From Thermocaproicibacter sp036741535 (GTDB taxonomy: Bacteria; Bacillota; Clostridia; Oscillospirales; Acutalibacteraceae), in assembly GCA_036741535.1 (NCBI GenBank), contig DAINSB010000015.1, positions 1 to 25,561 on the forward strand: a stretch of DNA of 25,561 bases, read 5' to 3'. Below are positions 23,709-25,561 of the stretch, in pieces. How positions within the stretch are numbered: the stretch's first letter is position 1; every line of letters begins with the position of its first letter. The translations under genes were made by a program, and so were the position numbers. Below the pieces are notes generated by a model. That model saw nothing but the letters and a program-made list of their open reading frames with translations. It ran no database searches and was not told the origin of the DNA.

Positions 23709-25412
23709 TCACATGGTTTCCGGGGCACTGATTTTGAACATGGACAGAACATTTTCCAGCACGGTCTGCGTCGCCACGCACAGCGCGAGGCGCGCCGCCC
23801 TCAGGCTTTCCTCTTCGCCCTTGACGCGGCAGGCGGTGTAGAATTTGTGGAACAGCGTCGCCAGGGTGATGACATAGCGCATGATGCGCGCCGGGTCGTA
23901 GTCGCGCGCCGCAGCGATGATCTCGCCCGTGTAGGCGGCGAGGTGACGGATCAGGTCGGTCTCCTCCGGGGCGGTGAGCAGCAGCAGCTCTTCATCCGTG
24001 CATTCGCGGGGGCGGATGCCCTCGGCCGCGAGGTTTTTCAGGATGCTGCAGATGCGCGCGTGCGCGTACTGGACATAGTAGACGGGATTCTGCGAATCCT
24101 GCTTGACCGCCAGGTCGAGGTCGAAATCCATCTGCGAGGTCGCCTCCCGCAGATTGAAATAGAACCGCGCGGCGTCCACCGGCACTTCCTCCAGCAGGTC
24201 CGCCAAGCCGATGGCTTTGCCCGTGCGCTTGCTCATCTTCACCGTTTCTCCGCCGCGCACGAGGCGCACCAGCTGGATCAGCACCACGTCGAGGCGGCTC
24301 CCGTCCAAGCCGATCGCGTCCATCGCGCCTTTCATGCGCGCCACGTGGCCGTGGTGGTCGGCGCCCCACACGTCGATCGCGCGCCGGAAGCCCCGCTTGA
24401 CGAATTTGTTGCGGTGGTAGGCGATGTCCGCCGCGAAGTATGTCGGCGTCCCGTTCTGCCGCACAAGGACCTCGTCCTTTTCGGCGCCGAGCGCCGTCGC
24501 TTTGTACCAGAGCGCGCCGTCCTTCTCGTAGGTCATGCCGCGCTTCTTCAGGATCCCGATGGTCTCGTCGAGCTCGCCGTCGCTGTGCAGCGTGCTTTCG
24601 AGGAACCAGGTGTCGTATACGATCCGGTATTTTTCGAGGTCGGCTTTCATTTTGGCGATGTTTTTCGGCAGCGCGAAATCAATCAGCGCCTTCTGCCGCT
24701 TTTCGGGCGAAGCGTTCACGTACCGGTCGCCGAACTGTTTTGCGAACTCGGCGGCGCGGTCGCGGATGTCTTCGCCGTGGTAGCCGTCCTCCGGGAACGG
24801 GACGGCGTTTTCGCCCTTGAAGATCTGAAGATACCGAGCTTCGAGCGACAGGCCGAATTTCGCGATCTGGTTGCCCGCGTCGTTGACGTAGAATTCGCGG
24901 CTCACGTCGAACCCCGCCGCGTCGAGCACCGAGGCCAGGCAGTCACCGAGCGCGCCGCCCCGCGCGTTGCCCATGTGCATCGGCCCGGTCGGGTTGGCGG
25001 AGACGAACTCCACCATGACCTTTTCGTGTTTTCCCCAGTCGCTGCGGCCGAAGTCGCGCCCGCGCCGCAGGACCTCCTTCACCACGTCCGCATAGAACTG
25101 CCTGCCGTAGAAAAAGTTCAGAAAGCCCGGCCCGGCGACCTCCATCCGGTCGAAGCAGGTGCCGTCGAGCCGGATGTTGTCGACGACGGCCTGCGCGATC
25201 TTGCGCGGCGAAGAGCGGAACTCCCTCGCCCAGACCATGGCGGCGTTCGCCGCCAGATCGCCGTGCGCGCGGTCCGCCGGGACCTCCACGGTGAAATCCG
25301 GGATCTCCGCGGCCCCCGCCTTCGGCAGCGCGCCGGCCTCCATGGCGCGGCGCACGGCCGCCCGGATGGACTCCTTCAGGTTTTCAGTCGCCTGCAGCTC
25401 GATTTTGGACAT
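23709..25412 (-). CDS. argS: Arginyl-tRNA synthetase
   Basis: A 567-residue class I aminoacyl-tRNA synthetase that charges tRNA-Arg. The N-terminal domain that recognises the tRNA elbow (1-110) is followed by the Rossmann catalytic domain with ANPTGPMHMGNARGG (HIGH motif as HMGN, 146-149) and KMSKR (392-396). The C-terminal helical anticodon-binding domain starts near residue 430 and ends KISAPETM, as the family does. AAGGAGG lies 12 bases before the ATG at 25412, a somewhat long spacing. The start overlaps the end of the YwiB-like gene by 29 bases, the arrangement also seen in Bacillus and Clostridia. Confidence 0.96.
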   Translation of the reverse strand: MSKIELQATENLKESIRAAVRRAMEAGALPKAGAAEIPDFTVEVPADRAHGDLAANAAMVWAREFRSSPRKIAQAVVDNIRLDGTCFDRMEVAGPGFLNFFYGRQFYADVVKEVLRRGRDFGRSDWGKHEKVMVEFVSANPTGPMHMGNARGGALGDCLASVLDAAGFDVSREFYVNDAGNQIAKFGLSLEARYLQIFKGENAVPFPEDGYHGEDIRDRAAEFAKQFGDRYVNASPEKRQKALIDFALPKNIAKMKADLEKYRIVYDTWFLESTLHSDGELDETIGILKKRGMTYEKDGALWYKATALGAEKDEVLVRQNGTPTYFAADIAYHRNKFVKRGFRRAIDVWGADHHGHVARMKGAMDAIGLDGSRLDVVLIQLVRLVRGGETVKMSKRTGKAIGLADLLEEVPVDAARFYFNLREATSQMDFDLDLAVKQDSQNPVYYVQYAHARICSILKNLAAEGIRPRECTDEELLLLTAPEETDLIRHLAAYTGEIIAAARDYDPARIMRYVITLATLFHKFYTACRVKGEEESLRAARLALCVATQTVLENVLSMFKISAPETM

Positions 25413-25561
25413 CTGTGTTTTTTGCCTCCTTGACGGTGATGGAAAGTTCGTTCAGGCTGGAAAGGGCAGAGTTGATGTCGAGCGTGTAGATGACCTCGAG
25501 GCTGCCCCCGGTGTCGCCCAGGTGGGAGGAGAGACGGCTGGTGAACACGCCGATCATCATG
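25384..25561 (-). CDS. YwiB-like (DUF1934) protein, 3' part only
   Basis: The reading frame is open to the window end and only the last 58 residues are visible. The stretch LEVIYTLDINSALSSLNELSITVKE matches the end of DUF1934/YwiB beta-barrel proteins, which commonly stand just upstream of argS in Firmicutes. The last residues (NTDVQNRAAGD) overlap the argS start. The function is unknown. The gene and any promoter continue beyond the window. Confidence 0.75.
   Translation of the reverse strand, partial: MMIGVFTSRLSSHLGDTGGSLEVIYTLDINSALSSLNELSITVKEAKNTDVQNRAAGD

Noticed and set aside
1..25561. tRNA genes, CRISPR arrays, transposases or phage genes
   Set aside because: I looked for cloverleaf-type arms, regular direct repeats and typical motifs and saw none. 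A tRNAscan and a CRISPR finder run would settle this.

Overview
The window looks like a stretch of chromosome from a GC-rich member of the Clostridia, most likely in or near the Oscillospiraceae (Ruminococcaceae). This is inferred from strong AGGAGG-type ribosome sites, sigma-A type promoters, a tRNA-responsive T-box leader, the GlgC/GlgD pair typical of Firmicutes, and the YwiB-ArgS gene order. One run of exactly 100 N marks an assembly gap, so this is a draft or metagenome-derived contig. No phage, transposase, CRISPR array, rRNA or tRNA gene was seen.

Layout: (1) 85-2543, minus strand: a small exported protein, proC and an iron-dependent alcohol dehydrogenase, read from a good promoter at 2611-2639. 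(2) 2730-7544, plus strand: a MarR regulator whose promoter carries a palindromic operator, followed by two translationally coupled ABC exporter half-transporters and a terminator. (3) 7563-8232: the decayed remains of a condensation/acyltransferase-like gene with its promoter still visible. (4) 8319-14271: a glycogen synthesis cluster glgB-glgC-glgD-glgA, interrupted between glgD and glgA by a 104-bp imperfect palindrome. (5) 14377-15654: a membrane-anchored family 3 glycoside hydrolase. (6) 15806-17416: an XRE-type regulator divergent from a histidine phosphatase. (7) 17413-20736: a consensus promoter, a leucine T-box, a long leader and leuA-leuB. (8) 20738-22410: a dCMP deaminase (minus), then rsmA and a small membrane protein (plus). 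(9) 22414-25561, minus strand: a YwiB-like protein (partial), argS, and a homocysteine methyltransferase-like gene holding the assembly gap.

How the parts work together: GlgC and GlgD make ADP-glucose, GlgA polymerises it and GlgB branches it. The ABC pair shows the residue pattern of a heterodimeric drug exporter with one degenerate ATP site, and MarR probably represses it through the operator over the -10 box. LeuA and LeuB catalyse the first and third enzymatic steps of leucine synthesis and are probably switched by uncharged tRNA-Leu; leuC and leuD are not here.

I do not see a clear new defence or mobile system. The items most worth a second look are the two copies of a hairpin-forming repeat (15782-15826 and 17856-17902), the palindromic element before glgA, the Ala-rich insert in the second ABC subunit, the serine replacing the substrate-binding lysine in GlgA, and the methyltransferase-like protein that appears to lack the family's zinc cysteines.
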